Of a stretch of 64,000 bases of DNA, positions 28,834-37,487 are shown one piece after another; positions within the stretch are counted from its first letter, which is position 1; the number at the start of each line of letters is the position of its first letter. The position numbers and the translations under genes were made by a program. The stretch spans positions 124,001-188,000 of the forward strand of contig NZ_BMXV01000004.1 in NCBI RefSeq assembly GCF_014651935.1. Direction: 5' to 3'. The notes beneath the pieces were generated by a model. The model worked only from the letters and a program-made list of their open reading frames with translations. It was not told the origin of the DNA and searched no databases. This DNA comes from Marinobacter zhanjiangensis (GTDB lineage: Bacteria; Pseudomonadota; Gammaproteobacteria; Pseudomonadales; Oleiphilaceae).

Positions 28834-30174
28834 TCAGATTTTCTCGATTCGGGTCTTGCCCTCGGCCACCAGCTTTTCCAGCAGGGGCGCCGGCTCAAAC
28901 CACATTGTGCCGTATTCGCCCAGGGTATCGCGATAGTGGCGGATGCTGTCGAGGATCTTTTTCAGGCCGATCTGCTCGGCGTAGTGCATGGGACCACCCA
29001 GCCAGGCGGGGAAGCCATAGCCATTGATCCACACAAGATCGATGTCGCCACTGCGCAGAGCAATGCCTTCATCGAGGATCTGGATGCCTTCGTTGATCAG
29101 CATGTACAGACAGCGGTCGTGAATTTCCTCGTTGCTGATTTCCCGGCGCTGGATGCCCAGGTCGGCAGCAATCTTTTCGGCCAACTGGTTTACTTCCGGG
29201 TCTTCCTTCTTCTCCCGGTCTTCGTAGATATAGAAGCCACGGCCGGTCTTCTGGCCATAACGACCCAGATGGTAAAGCTCGTCAGCCAGCCTGCAATAAC
29301 CCGGGTCGTGGTTGATTTCGTCACGACGGGACTCCCGTACCATGTAGCCCACATCGATGCCGGCCAGGTCGTACATGGACAGTACGCCCATGGCCAGACC
29401 GGTGGCGGTCATGACACCGTCCACCTGGGCCGGCGTGGCGCCCTCGAGTATCAGGCGGTGGGCTTCCCGGGCATAGGGTTCGAGCATGCGGTTGCCAATA
29501 AAGCCGAAACAGACACCGGATACCACTGCCACCTTTTTGATGTTTTTGGCCATATTGAGGCACGTGGCCAGTGCATCGTCAGCGGTCTTTTCTCCCCGGA
29601 CTATTTCCAGCAGCCGCATCACGTTGGCGGGGCTGAAGAAGTGGAGGCCGATAACGTCCTGGGGGCGATTGGTGGAGGCAGCGATTTCGTCCACGTCCAG
29701 GGTGGAGGTATTGGATGCCAGAATGGCGCCGGGCTTACAAACCTTGTCGAGGGTGCCGAAGACCTGTCGCTTGACATTCATGCTTTCGAACACGGCTTCG
29801 ATCACCAGGTCGACGTCACCCAGGTCATCGTAGCTGAGGGTGCCGGAAAGCAGAGCCATGCGCTTGTCCATATCCTCCTGGCTGAGCTTGCCCTTGCTGA
29901 CCGTGCGCTGGTAATTCTTGCGAATAATGTCCAGCCCCTTGTCCAGGGCTTCCTGCTTGAGTTCCAGCATTACAACCGGGATGCCGGCATTGGCGTAGTT
30001 CATGGCGATGCCACCGCCCATGGTGCCGGCGCCGATGACGGCCACCTTGTTGATGGGGCGCAGCTGGATGTCCGGGCTGATGCCGGGGATGTTGCTGGCT
30101 TCTTTTTCAGCCTGTTTTACGTGTTCCAGGGCTTGTTGCTGTTCGGGAGTGTAGTGGTCTTGGGGGCTGGTCAT
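28834..30174 (-). CDS. 3-hydroxyacyl-CoA dehydrogenase (no enoyl-CoA hydratase domain)
   Basis: NAD-dependent oxidation of 3-hydroxyacyl-CoA to 3-ketoacyl-CoA. From ATG 30174 (strong AAAGGAAAA ribosome site) it has 446 residues: a short N-terminal helix, a Rossmann fold with VIGAGTMGGGIAM (47-59), and two C-terminal HAD domains (GFIGNRMLEPYAREAHRL; later INGYGFPAWLGGPMHYAEQIG). This equals the C-terminal half of FadB/FadJ; the hydratase half is missing and no hydratase gene is in the cluster. A start 18 codons earlier is possible but lacks a ribosome site. Confidence 0.92.
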   Translation of the reverse strand: MTSPQDHYTPEQQQALEHVKQAEKEASNIPGISPDIQLRPINKVAVIGAGTMGGGIAMNYANAGIPVVMLELKQEALDKGLDIIRKNYQRTVSKGKLSQEDMDKRMALLSGTLSYDDLGDVDLVIEAVFESMNVKRQVFGTLDKVCKPGAILASNTSTLDVDEIAASTNRPQDVIGLHFFSPANVMRLLEIVRGEKTADDALATCLNMAKNIKKVAVVSGVCFGFIGNRMLEPYAREAHRLILEGATPAQVDGVMTATGLAMGVLSMYDLAGIDVGYMVRESRRDEINHDPGYCRLADELYHLGRYGQKTGRGFYIYEDREKKEDPEVNQLAEKIAADLGIQRREISNEEIHDRCLYMLINEGIQILDEGIALRSGDIDLVWINGYGFPAWLGGPMHYAEQIGLKKILDSIRHYRDTLGEYGTMWFEPAPLLEKLVAEGKTRIEKI

Positions 30175-30236
30175 GATTTTTCCTTTAATATGCGAGCGGG
30201 GACGCTTGAGCGATGATGAGGCTTGCACAAGGTCGA

Positions 30237-30350
30237 GAGCCAGGGGGCGGGTAGGTCTTTCCGGGACCGTCGAAAAGAGGGACCTTTTCGACGAGCCTAC
30301 ATGGACGTATTTACGGTGTGTCCCGGAAAGACCTACCCGCCCCCTGGCTC
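30237..30350. repeat. Nested palindrome: 31-bp arms around an inner hairpin
   Basis: The outer arms 30237-30267 and 30320-30350 are perfectly complementary over 31 bp (core GGGTAGGTCTTTCCGGGAC). Inside, CGTCGAAAAG (30268-30277) pairs perfectly with CTTTTCGACG (30284-30293) around a 6-nt loop. The remaining inner part (about 30294-30319) contains TACATGGACGTA. The element sits between two coding regions and holds no open frame. I recall similar intergenic units in Marinobacter-type genomes, so a dispersed non-autonomous repeat is likely. Confidence 0.85.
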
Positions 30351-30370
30351 CGGCAGACCATAGACAACTG

Positions 30371-32170
30371 TCAGAACCAGTCGTTCTGCATATCCAGGTT
30401 GTCGCGGTTTCCGGCGCTGAGCAGTCGGGCGTAGCCCTCCAGGGGCGCCAGCTCCCAGTCCATGAAATACCGGGCGGTATGAACCTTGCCCCTGTAGAAC
30501 TGTTCCTCGGAACCGGAGGCTCCGGACGACAGGGCCCGCTCGGCGGCCATGGCCTGTTTCAGCCAGATCCAGCCCACCAGTACCTTGCCAAACAGGTCCA
30601 GGTACATGGTGGCGTTGGACAGGCCATGGTCCGGATCGTGCGCCAGTTGCTCCTGCAGGTCTGTGGTGGCTGTCCGGAGTACCTCCAGCGCGCTTCTGAG
30701 CTGACTCGCCAGCGGCCCGCAGACATCCATGGCGGCGGCCTCGTCCAGGGTTGCCACGATACGGCGCTGGAATTCGGCGTAGCCGTCTCCGCCTTTCGGG
30801 CCCAGTTTCCGGCCCAGCAGGTCGATGCCCTGGATGCCTTCGGTGCCTTCGTGGATTGGATTCAGGCGGTTGTCCCGGTAGAGCTGCTCCAGCGGGTAGT
30901 CACGGGTATAGCCGGCGCCACCGAGTACCTGGATGCCCAGGTCCGAGGCGATGACGCCGTATTTCGATGGCCAGGTTTTTACCATCGGAGTGATCAGGTC
31001 CAGCAGCTCGGCTGCCGCCTTGCGTTCACTTTCGTCTGGTGCGGTGTTGGCGTCTTCCACCAGGGTGCTGGCGTAGAGGCACAGGGCCAGGCTGCCTTCG
31101 GCGTAGGCTTTCTGCATCAGCAGCATACGGCGGACATCCGCGTGCTGGATGATTTTCACCTGCGGTGTTTCTGGATGTTTGTTGCTGACCAGACGACCCT
31201 GGGGGCGGTCACGGGCGTAGTCCAGGGCTTCCAGATAGCTCTGATAGCCCATGGCGGCGGCGCCAAGGCCGACGCCGATGCGGGCTTCGTTCATCATCTG
31301 GAACATATAGCCGAGGCCCTTGTTGGCCTCGCCAACCAGATAGCCGACAGCGCCATCTTTCTCACCGAAGTTGAGCACGGTGGAGGTGGTGTTGCGGTAG
31401 CCCATCTTGTGGAGCAGGCCGGCCAGGGCGACGTCATTGCGCTCGCCCCGGGTGCCGTCGTCGTTGACGTGGAACTTGGGCACCAGAAAGAGGGAGATGC
31501 CCCTCACGCCGGCAGGGGCGCCTTCGATGCGGGCCAGTACCATGTGCACAATGTTCTCGGTCAGCTCGTGATCACCACCGGAGATGTACATCTTGTTGCC
31601 GAACAGACGGTAGCTGCCATCGTCCGCCGGTTTCGCCAGGGTGCGAAGGTCGCCCAGGGCAGAGCCCTGGCCCGGTTCGGTCAGCGCCATGGTGCCGCTG
31701 AAACGGCCATCCAGCATGGCTGGCAGATACTTGTCCTTCAATTCGTCGCGGCCAAAGCTCCTGAGCAGGTTGGCGGCGCCGATGGTGAGGAATGAATAGG
31801 CGGTGCTGGACACATTGGCAGCGTTAAAATACGACATGCTGGCCCGCAGCACCACTTCCGGCAGTTGTGACCCGCCGTCGTCGAAATCGTGGTGCGACGC
31901 CAGAAAGCCGGCTTCGGCAAAGGCATTCCAGGCCGGTTGGGTTTCCGGTATCAGGGTGACCTTTTCGCCATCAAAGGTGGGCTCGTTGGCGTCACCCTTC
32001 TGGTTATGGGGGGCAAAGTACTCGGCGGCGATATCCCGTGCGGTGTTCAGTGTGGCGTCGAAAATCGCCCGGTCATGCTCGCTGTAGCGTGGCCGTTGCA
32101 GCAGGGATTCTGTGTCGAGGACTTCGTAGAGTTGGAATTCGAGATCGCGATCGTTAAGCAGTTTTGCCAT
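30371..32170 (-). CDS. Acyl-CoA dehydrogenase, long form (about 600 residues)
   Basis: FAD-dependent first step of beta-oxidation. The 599 residues contain the acyl-CoA dehydrogenase fold (FSGTMALTEPGQGSALGDLR; GNKMYISGGDH; MNEARIGVGLGAAAMG) and the active-site Glu region NPIHEGTEGIQGIDLLGRKL, followed by an extra C-terminal helical domain of about 130 residues. This is the layout of the DmdC/FadE-like long dehydrogenases (members act on acyl-CoA or methylthiopropanoyl-CoA). Electrons would pass to ETF. It lies 54 bp after the LivF-type gene and 196 bp before the 3-hydroxyacyl-CoA dehydrogenase. Confidence 0.93.
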   Translation of the reverse strand: MAKLLNDRDLEFQLYEVLDTESLLQRPRYSEHDRAIFDATLNTARDIAAEYFAPHNQKGDANEPTFDGEKVTLIPETQPAWNAFAEAGFLASHHDFDDGGSQLPEVVLRASMSYFNAANVSSTAYSFLTIGAANLLRSFGRDELKDKYLPAMLDGRFSGTMALTEPGQGSALGDLRTLAKPADDGSYRLFGNKMYISGGDHELTENIVHMVLARIEGAPAGVRGISLFLVPKFHVNDDGTRGERNDVALAGLLHKMGYRNTTSTVLNFGEKDGAVGYLVGEANKGLGYMFQMMNEARIGVGLGAAAMGYQSYLEALDYARDRPQGRLVSNKHPETPQVKIIQHADVRRMLLMQKAYAEGSLALCLYASTLVEDANTAPDESERKAAAELLDLITPMVKTWPSKYGVIASDLGIQVLGGAGYTRDYPLEQLYRDNRLNPIHEGTEGIQGIDLLGRKLGPKGGDGYAEFQRRIVATLDEAAAMDVCGPLASQLRSALEVLRTATTDLQEQLAHDPDHGLSNATMYLDLFGKVLVGWIWLKQAMAAERALSSGASGSEEQFYRGKVHTARYFMDWELAPLEGYARLLSAGNRDNLDMQNDWF

Positions 32171-32190
32171 TGACAGTTTCCGGGGCAGAA

Positions 32191-32215
32191 GGCCCGGAGC
32201 AAGAAGCTCCGGGCC
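32191..32215. terminator. Hairpin between LivF-type and acyl-CoA dehydrogenase genes
   Basis: Perfect 10-bp arms GGCCCGGAGC (32191-32200) and GCTCCGGGCC (32206-32215) with a 5-nt loop. There is no U-run on the minus strand, so it is probably a pause or processing site that separates the transport and catabolic parts of one transcript. Confidence 0.5.
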
Positions 32216-32224
32216 GGCTGATTC

Positions 32225-32923
32225 CTAGACCTCCAGCCATTCTTTGCGGATTTCAGGGTTGTTTCGCAGGTCTTCGGGGGTGCCTTCAAAGACAATGTTC
32301 CCCTCACCCATGATGTAGATGCGGTCGGCGACGTCCAGTGCGATGGAGAGCTTCTGCTCCACCAGCAACACCGCCAGGCCATCGTTTGCCATCTGCTTGA
32401 GGATGGCAGCCACATCGGCGACCACCTTCGGCGCCAGACCTTCCGTGGGCTCATCCACCAGGATGCACTGGGGGTCGCCCATCAGGGCCCGGAACATGCT
32501 GAGCATCTGCTGCTCGCCGCCGGACAGTACCTCCGCTGGTGTATGCTCACGTTCCTTGAGGCGAGGGAACCACTCGAACACCTTTTCCAGAGTCCACTTC
32601 TCGCCGGTCTGACCTTTTTTCTTCATGCCCAGTTCAAGGTTCTGGGCGACCGTCAGGCCCGGGAAAATAGCGCGGTCTTCCGGTACATAGCCAATGCCGG
32701 CGTGCGCTATCTGGTGGGGCTCCTGCCCGCTGAGGGTCTTGCCATCGAATTCCACGTGGCCCACTGGCGGCAACAGTCCCATTACCGCCTTGCAGAGAGT
32801 GGATCGACCTACCCCGTTGCGGCCCAGCAGGCTGACCACCTCGCCGCGCTCGACAGACATGTTGACGCCCCGGAGAACGTGACTCTTGCCATAGTAGGCA
32901 TGCAAATCGTGAATCTTGAGCAT
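32225..32923 (-). CDS. LivF-type ABC transporter ATP-binding protein, Walker A Lys to Arg
   Basis: One of the two ATPases of a branched-chain amino acid-type (HAAT) importer, 232 residues. Signature LSGGEQQML, Walker B ILVDEPTEGLAP and switch His region VLLVEQKLSIAL are present. The Walker A reads GRNGVGRSTLC: the codon for the usual invariant lysine is CGA (Arg). Its partner LivG-type subunit has a normal Walker A, so the dimer may have one weakened site. Start and stop overlap the LivG-type gene by one base. Confidence 0.92.
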   Translation of the reverse strand: MLKIHDLHAYYGKSHVLRGVNMSVERGEVVSLLGRNGVGRSTLCKAVMGLLPPVGHVEFDGKTLSGQEPHQIAHAGIGYVPEDRAIFPGLTVAQNLELGMKKKGQTGEKWTLEKVFEWFPRLKEREHTPAEVLSGGEQQMLSMFRALMGDPQCILVDEPTEGLAPKVVADVAAILKQMANDGLAVLLVEQKLSIALDVADRIYIMGEGNIVFEGTPEDLRNNPEIRKEWLEV

Positions 32924-33678
32924 CAGTGGACCTCCGTACCGAGATAGGCTTCCTGGACCGCCGCGTTATTGCGGATTTCATCCGGCGTACCGGTAGCGAT
33001 GATCTCGCCATACACCAGCACGGAGATACGGTCCGCCAGTTCGAAAACCACACTCAGGTCGTGTTCGACCACCACCAGGGTGTTTTTGCCAGTCATACGC
33101 TGGATCAACTGGATGGCATCGTTGGCCTCGGTACGGCTCATGCCCGCCGTGGGCTCGTCCAACAGGATCACCTCGGCGCCGGACGCCACCGTGCAGCCCA
33201 CTTCCAGGGCCCGCTGTTCGGCGTAGGTGAGCAGCGATGCCGGTGTGTCCGCCTGGCTGGAGAGGTTAAGCTCTTCTGCCAGGGCCAGGGCGTGCTCGGT
33301 GACCCTGTCCTGCTTCATCACGCTTTTCCAGAACGCGTACTTGTGCCCTTCCGACCAGAGCAGGGAGCAGCGCAGGTTCTGCATCACTGTCATGTTCTGG
33401 AACAGGTTGGTGACCTGGAAACTGCGGCTCAGCCCCATACGGTTGACCTTGTGGGCCGGCATGTTGTGGATGTTTTTGTCGAACAGTTTGATGGAGCCGT
33501 CGGACACCTTGAGCCGGCCACTGATCAGGTTGAACAGTGTCGACTTGCCGGCCCCGTTGGGGCCGATGATGACGTGACGTTCGTGTTCATGGACATCGAG
33601 GTTGACCCCCCGAATGATCTCCGCGCGCCCGAAGTTTTTCTTGACGGCCTTGAGTTCCAGTGCGTTGCGCTTGGTCAT
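32923..33678 (-). CDS. LivG-type ABC transporter ATP-binding protein
   Basis: Second importer ATPase, 251 residues. Walker A GPNGAGKST, the signature in this family is LLTYAEQRALEVG (SYGEQR-like), Walker B VILLDEPTAGMS, and VVEHDLSVVF near the end. It overlaps the LivM-type gene by 4 bp and the LivF-type gene by 1 bp, so all five transport genes are one unit. Together they energise uptake of a solute delivered by the LivK-type protein. Confidence 0.94.
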   Translation of the reverse strand: MTKRNALELKAVKKNFGRAEIIRGVNLDVHEHERHVIIGPNGAGKSTLFNLISGRLKVSDGSIKLFDKNIHNMPAHKVNRMGLSRSFQVTNLFQNMTVMQNLRCSLLWSEGHKYAFWKSVMKQDRVTEHALALAEELNLSSQADTPASLLTYAEQRALEVGCTVASGAEVILLDEPTAGMSRTEANDAIQLIQRMTGKNTLVVVEHDLSVVFELADRISVLVYGEIIATGTPDEIRNNAAVQEAYLGTEVH

Positions 33679-34988
33679 GCGTTACCTCCTTCAGACGTGG
33701 CGCTGATACGACGGGCGAGCATTGGCTTGCCATGGAACAACATCAGGCCGAAGCCGATGATGGCAATACCGAAGGAGACCAGCCAGGGTAATGCAGTGGT
33801 GGCATTTACGGTGAAGCCCATGAGCCCGAATGGCGCACTCGGATCCCAGCTGCGGAAATAATGGTAGGACAGTTCGATGACGCAGATGGCACCGAAAATA
33901 CCGACCAGGCCCGCCAGGAGCATGTACAGGCGGATGCCGGTGTTGCCTTTCCAGCCGCCGGCTTTCCAGGTGAGATACTGGGTATGGACAATGCCCACAA
34001 GGCCCATGGGCGCGAACATTACGATGGAGATGAACAGCAGGCCGAAGTAAAGCACCCAGGCTTCCGTGTAGGAAGACAGTGAGCTTTCCAGAACGGTGAC
34101 CAGTGCGGCGCCAACCATCGGCCCAATGAAGTAACCGATACCACCGATGTAGGTGCCCAGCAGAACAATACCTGACTGGATCTGGCCGACGGATTCATCG
34201 TTGACGATTTCATCGGTGATTACGAACAGCCCGCCCGCCAGGCCGGCGAACATTGCCGCCAGGGCGAACTGGATAAAACGCACGATGGTCGGGTTGTAGC
34301 CCACGAACTGTGCCCTTTCGGGGTTGTCCCGCACCGCGTTGGCCATCCAGCCCAGAGGCGTTTTCCGAAGCAGGTAGATGAAGATGGCGGCAATCAGTGC
34401 CCAGGCGACCACCAGGTAGTAGGTGTTGGTATTGGAGCCGTAATCGACGCCGAACAATGACGGCGCGGCGACACGGTTGCCGAACAGGCCGGCCTCCCCA
34501 CCGAAGAAGTCGCTGAACATCAACGAGCTGGAGTGAACCAGCGCGCCAAGGCCCAGTGTGATCATGGCGAAGACAACACCCGCCCGGCGTACCGAAAAGC
34601 TGCCAAAGATGACGCCAAAGAAAAGCCCTGCGGCGGCCCCCACCACAGGAATCAACTCGAGTGGCAGGCCTTCCCCGCCGGCATCGTTAACCATTCTCAG
34701 TACGTGCATGGCGACATAGGCGCCCAGGCCGTAATAGACCGCGTGGCCGAACGAGAGCAGACCGGTGTTGCCCAGCAACATGTTGTAGGACAGCGCGAAA
34801 ATGATGGCGATGCCCATATGGCTCAGCAGCGTGATGCCATGACGTGAGTCGAAGATCTGCGGCAGTATCAGTGCCAACAGCGGAATCACGACCCAGGGCC
34901 AGAACCTCAGCAGGTTGCTGGCACCTCCCGCAGCAGTGTTAGTAGCCATAGAGTTGTTGTCCTGTTGCGTTTTTGTAGTGGTTGTCAT
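33675..34988 (-). CDS. LivM-type ABC transporter permease
   Basis: Integral membrane permease, 437 residues with about ten hydrophobic segments. LivM-family regions include ALSYNMLLGNTGLLSFGHAVYYGLGAY and GWMANAVRDNPERAQFVGYN, the cytoplasmic loop that meets the ATPase. The first 22 residues (TTTTKTQQDNNSMATNTAAGG) are polar and low complexity. There is a further hydrophobic tail (about 345-430) beyond the usual LivM length. It overlaps the LivH-type gene by 4 bp. Confidence 0.92.
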   Translation of the reverse strand: MTTTTKTQQDNNSMATNTAAGGASNLLRFWPWVVIPLLALILPQIFDSRHGITLLSHMGIAIIFALSYNMLLGNTGLLSFGHAVYYGLGAYVAMHVLRMVNDAGGEGLPLELIPVVGAAAGLFFGVIFGSFSVRRAGVVFAMITLGLGALVHSSSLMFSDFFGGEAGLFGNRVAAPSLFGVDYGSNTNTYYLVVAWALIAAIFIYLLRKTPLGWMANAVRDNPERAQFVGYNPTIVRFIQFALAAMFAGLAGGLFVITDEIVNDESVGQIQSGIVLLGTYIGGIGYFIGPMVGAALVTVLESSLSSYTEAWVLYFGLLFISIVMFAPMGLVGIVHTQYLTWKAGGWKGNTGIRLYMLLAGLVGIFGAICVIELSYHYFRSWDPSAPFGLMGFTVNATTALPWLVSFGIAIIGFGLMLFHGKPMLARRISATSEGGNA

Positions 34989-35929
34989 GCTTCACGCTTC
35001 CCGAACAGGCCACGTGGTCTGAAGATCAGGGTCAGCACCAGCAGCAGATATGGAAGCACGGCGGCAATTCGAGTGGTCTCCATATGCCAGAGCACCCCGA
35101 AGAAGCCGGAATCCTCAATGCCGAGGGAGCCAATGGCACCCGCCAGGGAGAAATTGATCGACAGGAAGAATGTCTGCAGGATGCCGATGATCAGTGACGC
35201 CACCAGGGCCCCGGGCACAGAGCCCAGACCACCGAGTACCACCACTACGAACACGATCGGGCCCATCATGAAGGCCATACCGGGATCCGTCACAAACTGA
35301 ATACCACCAACAACGCCACCGAGACCGGCCAGGGCACAGCCAAAGGCGAACACGAAGGTAAAGACCATTGGCACATTATGGCCCAGTGCACCAACCATAT
35401 CGGGGCGCGACAGAGCGCCCTGGATAACCAGGCCGGCCCGGGTCTTTTTCAGCAGAAGCCACAGACCCACGAACATGACAATGGCCACCAGGAGGATAAA
35501 GACCTTGAACATGGAATAGTCCAGGCCCATCAGGCTGAATGCCGTGAAGTCGAGTGAGGCAGGTGCCTTGTAGGGGACTGGTACGGTGCCCCAGAACAGG
35601 GCGACCAGTTCTTCGATCACGTAGGCGAGACCGAAGGTAAACAATAGTTCTGGCACGTGGCCATATTGATGCACGCGTCGCAATCCGTAGCGCTCCACTA
35701 AAGCGCCAGCCGCGCCGACAAGGATTGGTGCGAGAAACAGTGCCACCCAGAAGCCTGTAGCCAGGCCAAGAGTGTAGGCAAAATAGGCGCCCAGCATGTA
35801 GAAGCTGGCGTGGGCGAAGTTCAAGACGCCCATCATCCCGAAAATGAGGGTCAGGCCGCTGGACATCATGAACAGCAGCGTGCCGTACAGCACGCCATTC
35901 AGAATGGAATAAGCGATGGTTTCGAACAT
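34985..35929 (-). CDS. LivH-type ABC transporter permease
   Basis: Second permease of the importer, 314 residues, about eight hydrophobic segments. It has the LivH pattern SSGLTLIFGMMGVLNFAHAS near the N-terminus and the later GGLGSVPGALVASLIIGILQ. It follows the LivK-type gene after a 71-bp gap that holds a strong hairpin and overlaps the LivM-type gene. Confidence 0.93.
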   Translation of the reverse strand: MFETIAYSILNGVLYGTLLFMMSSGLTLIFGMMGVLNFAHASFYMLGAYFAYTLGLATGFWVALFLAPILVGAAGALVERYGLRRVHQYGHVPELLFTFGLAYVIEELVALFWGTVPVPYKAPASLDFTAFSLMGLDYSMFKVFILLVAIVMFVGLWLLLKKTRAGLVIQGALSRPDMVGALGHNVPMVFTFVFAFGCALAGLGGVVGGIQFVTDPGMAFMMGPIVFVVVVLGGLGSVPGALVASLIIGILQTFFLSINFSLAGAIGSLGIEDSGFFGVLWHMETTRIAAVLPYLLLVLTLIFRPRGLFGKREA

Positions 35930-35963
35930 GGTGAGACGAATTCCTGGTTATTGTTCTGAAAGG

Positions 35964-35988
35964 CTCCGGCGGCGTTGCGCCGCCGGAG
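35964..35988. terminator. Hairpin between LivK-type and LivH-type genes
   Basis: 11-bp perfect arms CTCCGGCGGCG (35964-35974) and CGCCGCCGGAG (35978-35988) with a 3-nt loop. Placed just after the binding-protein gene, with a weak U-rich tail on the minus strand, it would allow more binding protein than permease to be made. Confidence 0.6.
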
Positions 35989-36000
35989 TTTGTTTCGGAC

Positions 36001-37254
36001 TTACGGACGTCTCATGTCGCAGCTTGTAGTATCCGTAGCCTCTTCGACGGGAATATTGGCCACGGTGCGGAAGCCAACGCCGGAGTTATCAGCATCGTAC
36101 TTGGCATCGGCATCCATTACGGAGATGTACATGGGCTGCAGGATCTGGTGATCCTTGGCGCGCATGGTCACCGTACCGGTGGGTGACTGGAATTCCATAC
36201 CTTCCATTGCCTTGGCGATGGCAACGACGTCGTCAGCATCACCCACTTCCTCAATGGCGTTCTTCAGCATGTGCATCTGGTTATAGATGCGGTGGTAGTA
36301 CCAGTCGATTTCCGGGTAACGTTCCTTGAACTCGACAAACCACTTCTCGTATTCCTCCAGGCCTTCATCCACGTTCACGTCGGCATGCCATTCGGAAACC
36401 TGGAACAGAATATCTTCACCGCGCGGACCGACCGCTGCCGGGGTGCCCAGACCGCCACCGTAGTAGGTGTAGGTGTTGACATCCAGGCCTGCACTGTCGA
36501 TAGCGCGGACCAGCAATGACAGGTCGTTGCCCCAGTTGCCGGTTACCACTGTGTCGGCACCGGACTGCTCAATACGCGAAACATAGGGCGAGAAGTCACG
36601 TACCTGGGCGATCGGGTGCAGTACATCACCAACCACTTCGGCGTCCAGCTTCTCATCAACCAGTGCCTTCATGCGCTTGGAGATGAACTGGCCATGGGAA
36701 TAGTCCTGGTTGATCAGGAAGATCTTGTCGATCTCGTCGTCCCGGGTCGTCATGAAGTTGGACAGCGCTTCCAGCTTGATAGCGCTGTTGGCATCAAAAC
36801 GGAAGTGGTAGAAGCTGCAACGCTCATTGGTCAGGGCCGGGTCTACGGCGGCGTAGTTGAGGTAGAGCACCTTGTCGTCATTGCGGCGGTTGTTGCGATC
36901 CACCGCCTCGACGATGGCACCGGCGACGTTGGAGCCGTTACCCTGGGTGACGAAGTTGATGCCATTATCGACCGACCGCTGGACCAGCGATACGGATTCG
37001 GACGGGCTCTGTTTGTTGTCCATGGCCACGATTTCCACATCACGGCCGAGGATGCCGCCTTCGTTGTTGAGCTTCTCGGCGGCAAAGCGGAAGTGCTTCA
37101 GGCCGGCGTCACCCACGTTGGCGAAGGGTCCGGACAGAGGCTCGATGTAGGAAATGCGAATCGGATGATTGTCTGCCCAGGTGACGGTGGAAACTGCCAT
37201 GGAAAGACCAATCATGGTGCCGGTGAACAATCCGGCCTTCTTGTTTAGTTGCAT
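36001..37254 (-). CDS. LivK-type periplasmic substrate-binding protein
   Basis: Periplasmic receptor of the HAAT importer. From ATG 37254 (CAGGAGAAAACC ribosome site) it has 417 residues with a signal peptide ending in TVTWA-DNHP, then RISYIEPLSGPFANVGDAGL, the typical start of type I binding proteins. A start 20 codons upstream would bury the signal peptide and is unlikely. The ligand is unknown. Co-transcription with beta-oxidation genes and a facing CoA ligase suggests a carboxylate rather than an amino acid. Confidence 0.92.
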   Translation of the reverse strand: MQLNKKAGLFTGTMIGLSMAVSTVTWADNHPIRISYIEPLSGPFANVGDAGLKHFRFAAEKLNNEGGILGRDVEIVAMDNKQSPSESVSLVQRSVDNGINFVTQGNGSNVAGAIVEAVDRNNRRNDDKVLYLNYAAVDPALTNERCSFYHFRFDANSAIKLEALSNFMTTRDDEIDKIFLINQDYSHGQFISKRMKALVDEKLDAEVVGDVLHPIAQVRDFSPYVSRIEQSGADTVVTGNWGNDLSLLVRAIDSAGLDVNTYTYYGGGLGTPAAVGPRGEDILFQVSEWHADVNVDEGLEEYEKWFVEFKERYPEIDWYYHRIYNQMHMLKNAIEEVGDADDVVAIAKAMEGMEFQSPTGTVTMRAKDHQILQPMYISVMDADAKYDADNSGVGFRTVANIPVEEATDTTSCDMRRP

Positions 37255-37322
37255 GGTTTTCTCCTGATTGTCGTTGCTTTTTGTGGCAACGGACTTCTTG
37301 TAATTGTTTGACAACGCCTCGA

Positions 37323-37351
37323 ACTGTATAGCGAGCGCTTGTTCTATTCAA
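37323..37351 (-). promoter_or_regulatory. Sigma-70-like promoter of the LivK-type operon with internal dyad
   Basis: On the minus strand, TTGAAT (complement of 37346-37351) and TACAGT (complement of 37323-37328) are separated by exactly 17 nt, with the start codon about 60 nt beyond the expected start point. The spacer holds the dyad AGCGAGCGCT (37330-37339), where a repressor would block polymerase. Confidence 0.55.
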
Positions 37352-37465
37352 TGTGACGAGCGATAATTTTTTGCTATGGATCTGCCTCCTGAAATTGGGT
37401 GAATTCAGCTGGTTGAGTTTCGTCCCACGAATCAAAGGTATAGTTGAATTACTCATCCAGTTCAA

Positions 37466-37487
37466 CCGGTAAATTCACGTTTACCGG
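37466..37487. promoter_or_regulatory. Perfect inverted repeat CCGGTAAA-N6-TTTACCGG
   Basis: 8-bp perfect arms at 37466-37473 and 37480-37487, followed by ATTTTT on the plus strand. It is either an operator for the acetoacetyl-CoA synthetase gene (104 bp downstream) or a short terminator-like hairpin on a leader transcript. Position in the middle of a divergent gap favours an operator. Confidence 0.5.

Noticed and set aside
28754..30350. CRISPR array
   Set aside because: Only two short related palindromes and one nested palindrome; no regular repeats with spacers and no cas gene.
30173..31795. 540-codon plus-strand frame opposite the acyl-CoA dehydrogenase
   Set aside because: Antisense shadow that also crosses the nested palindrome; no recognisable domain.
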